Shown one piece after another: positions 63,287-64,000 of a DNA stretch of 64,000 nucleotides (within the stretch, counting starts at the first letter, position 1; the number at the start of each line of letters is the position of its first letter). The stretch lies in contig NZ_CP072392.1 of the NCBI RefSeq assembly GCF_017742835.1, positions 3,743,695 to 3,807,694 on the forward strand, written 5' to 3'. The DNA comes from Aquabacter sp. L1I39 (GTDB lineage: Bacteria; Pseudomonadota; Alphaproteobacteria; Rhizobiales; Xanthobacteraceae). The translations under genes were made by a program, and so were the position numbers. The notes under the pieces were generated by a model. That model had not been told where the DNA came from. It ran no database searches and saw only the letters and a list, made by a program, of their open reading frames with translations.

Positions 63287-64000
63287 CTATTCGCCCGCCG
63301 CCAGCCGCAACTGCTTGTTGGAGCGCAGAGCCAGCAGGGTGCAGATGGCGCCGGACAGCAGGTAGACGCCCGAGGCCATGATGCCGAAATTGGCCGAGAG
63401 CAGCAGCGCCGCGAGCGGTGCGAAGCCGGCGCCGAACAGCCAGGCCAGGTCATTGGTGATGGCCGAGGCGGTGTAGCGATAGGTCCGGGTGAAGTTCGAC
63501 GCCACGACGCCCGACGACTGGCCGAACGAAATGCCCAGCAGAATGAAGCCCGTCACCATGAACAGGGCCTCGCCGGCAAAGCCCGCGTCCAGAAGATGGG
63601 GCGCAAAGCCGCTGAACACGGCGATGGCGATAGCCGAGCCCCCGAGCAAAGTGCGCCGGCCCACCTGGTCGGCGATTCGGCCGGACGCGATGACCGCCAG
63701 AAGGCCGAAGCCGGCCGCGACGCATTCGATCAGGAGGAAGCGGGTGGGGCGCTCGGCCGCGAACAGATAGACCCAAGAGAGCGGGAACACCGTCACCATG
63801 TGGAACAGGGCGAAGGTGGCGAGCGGGGCGAAGGCGCCCACCGCGATCTTGCGGCCCTCCGAGGCGATGGTGGCGCCCACCGGCGCGGCGCTGAGATCGC
63901 CGCGGGCAAACAGTTCCTGATATTCGGGTGTCACCACCATGCGCAGGCGAGCGAACAGCGCGACCACATTGATGGCGAAGGCCACGAAGAAGGGGAAGCG
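63287..64000 (-). CDS. MFS transporter, MHS (metabolite:H+ symporter) family, C-terminal part
   Basis: About 237 residues are visible and the frame runs open to the window edge (RFPFFVAFAINVVAL), so the 5' end is missing. About six helices, with RIADQVGRRTLLGGSA (inter-helix motif) and GVVASNFTRTYRYTASAITNDLAWLFG, a typical MHS/ProP/KgtP C-terminal half. A proton symporter for a small metabolite; substrate unknown. Confidence 0.88.
   Translation of the reverse strand, partial: RFPFFVAFAINVVALFARLRMVVTPEYQELFARGDLSAAPVGATIASEGRKIAVGAFAPLATFALFHMVTVFPLSWVYLFAAERPTRFLLIECVAAGFGLLAVIASGRIADQVGRRTLLGGSAIAIAVFSGFAPHLLDAGFAGEALFMVTGFILLGISFGQSSGVVASNFTRTYRYTASAITNDLAWLFGAGFAPLAALLLSANFGIMASGVYLLSGAICTLLALRSNKQLRLAAGE

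Overview
The window is a GC-rich, gene-dense stretch of an alphaproteobacterial chromosome, most likely Hyphomicrobiales and plausibly Xanthobacteraceae (Xanthobacter/Azorhizobium/Ancylobacter type). The reasons are: an fhcBADC operon for tetrahydromethanopterin-dependent formaldehyde oxidation, a Usg family protein, IalB and EipB (DUF1849) envelope proteins, an alphaproteobacterial LexA box (GTTC-N7-GTTC) between uvrA and ssb, a CIRCE element before groESL, and hairpin repeats of the type common between genes in this order. The genus is inference. I see no rRNA, tRNA, CRISPR array, prophage or insertion sequence.

Layout. 1-8 kb: the 3' part of mfd, a CSS-EAL cyclic-di-GMP phosphodiesterase, a YejA-like peptide-binding protein and an IalB protein. 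8.1-15 kb: a catabolic locus with a TRAP transporter (binding protein plus fused DctQ-DctM), a divergent GcvA-like LysR regulator, a SAF-domain oxidoreductase, an ABM monooxygenase and a beta-hydroxyacid dehydrogenase. The palindrome before the LysR gene has a half site repeated before the oxidoreductase. 15-18 kb: TatD, a CoA-binding protein and metY. 18-26 kb: DNA maintenance (uvrA, ssb, gyrA). 26-32 kb: LysE exporter, AraC/SDR pair, coaD, two cyclophilins, LysR/MBL pair. 32-40 kb: an ArnT-like membrane glycosyltransferase, acyP, eipB, RidA, GDPD, DUF4424, FemAB-like and the Anbu proteasome-like peptidase. 40-42.4 kb: groES-groEL, whose 3' end including stop codon and hairpin is repeated four times in perfect 72-bp units. 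42.6-47.8 kb: usg, exoD, a Tat-exported beta carbonic anhydrase, queA-tgt and folD. 47.9-53 kb: a pterin dehydratase-like gene followed by fhcB-fhcA-fhcD-fhcC. 53-59.5 kb: an RhlE-type helicase, an MFS carrier, parE and argC. 59.6-63.2 kb: a LysR-DoxX-VOC-glutathionyl hydroquinone reductase cluster that looks like a quinone-stress module. The window ends inside an MHS-type MFS transporter.

How the genes work together. The four Fhc subunits form the formyltransferase/hydrolase complex that releases formate from formyl-H4MPT. folD, directly upstream, serves the tetrahydrofolate C1 pool, so both C1 carrier systems meet here. gyrA, parE, uvrA, ssb and mfd are housekeeping DNA genes. The points most worth a second look are the groEL 3' repeat array, the putative quinone-detoxification cluster, the LysR site shared by the TRAP/oxidoreductase locus, the incomplete zinc motif in Tgt, the unusual GyrA QRDR residues and the inverted repeats before metY.
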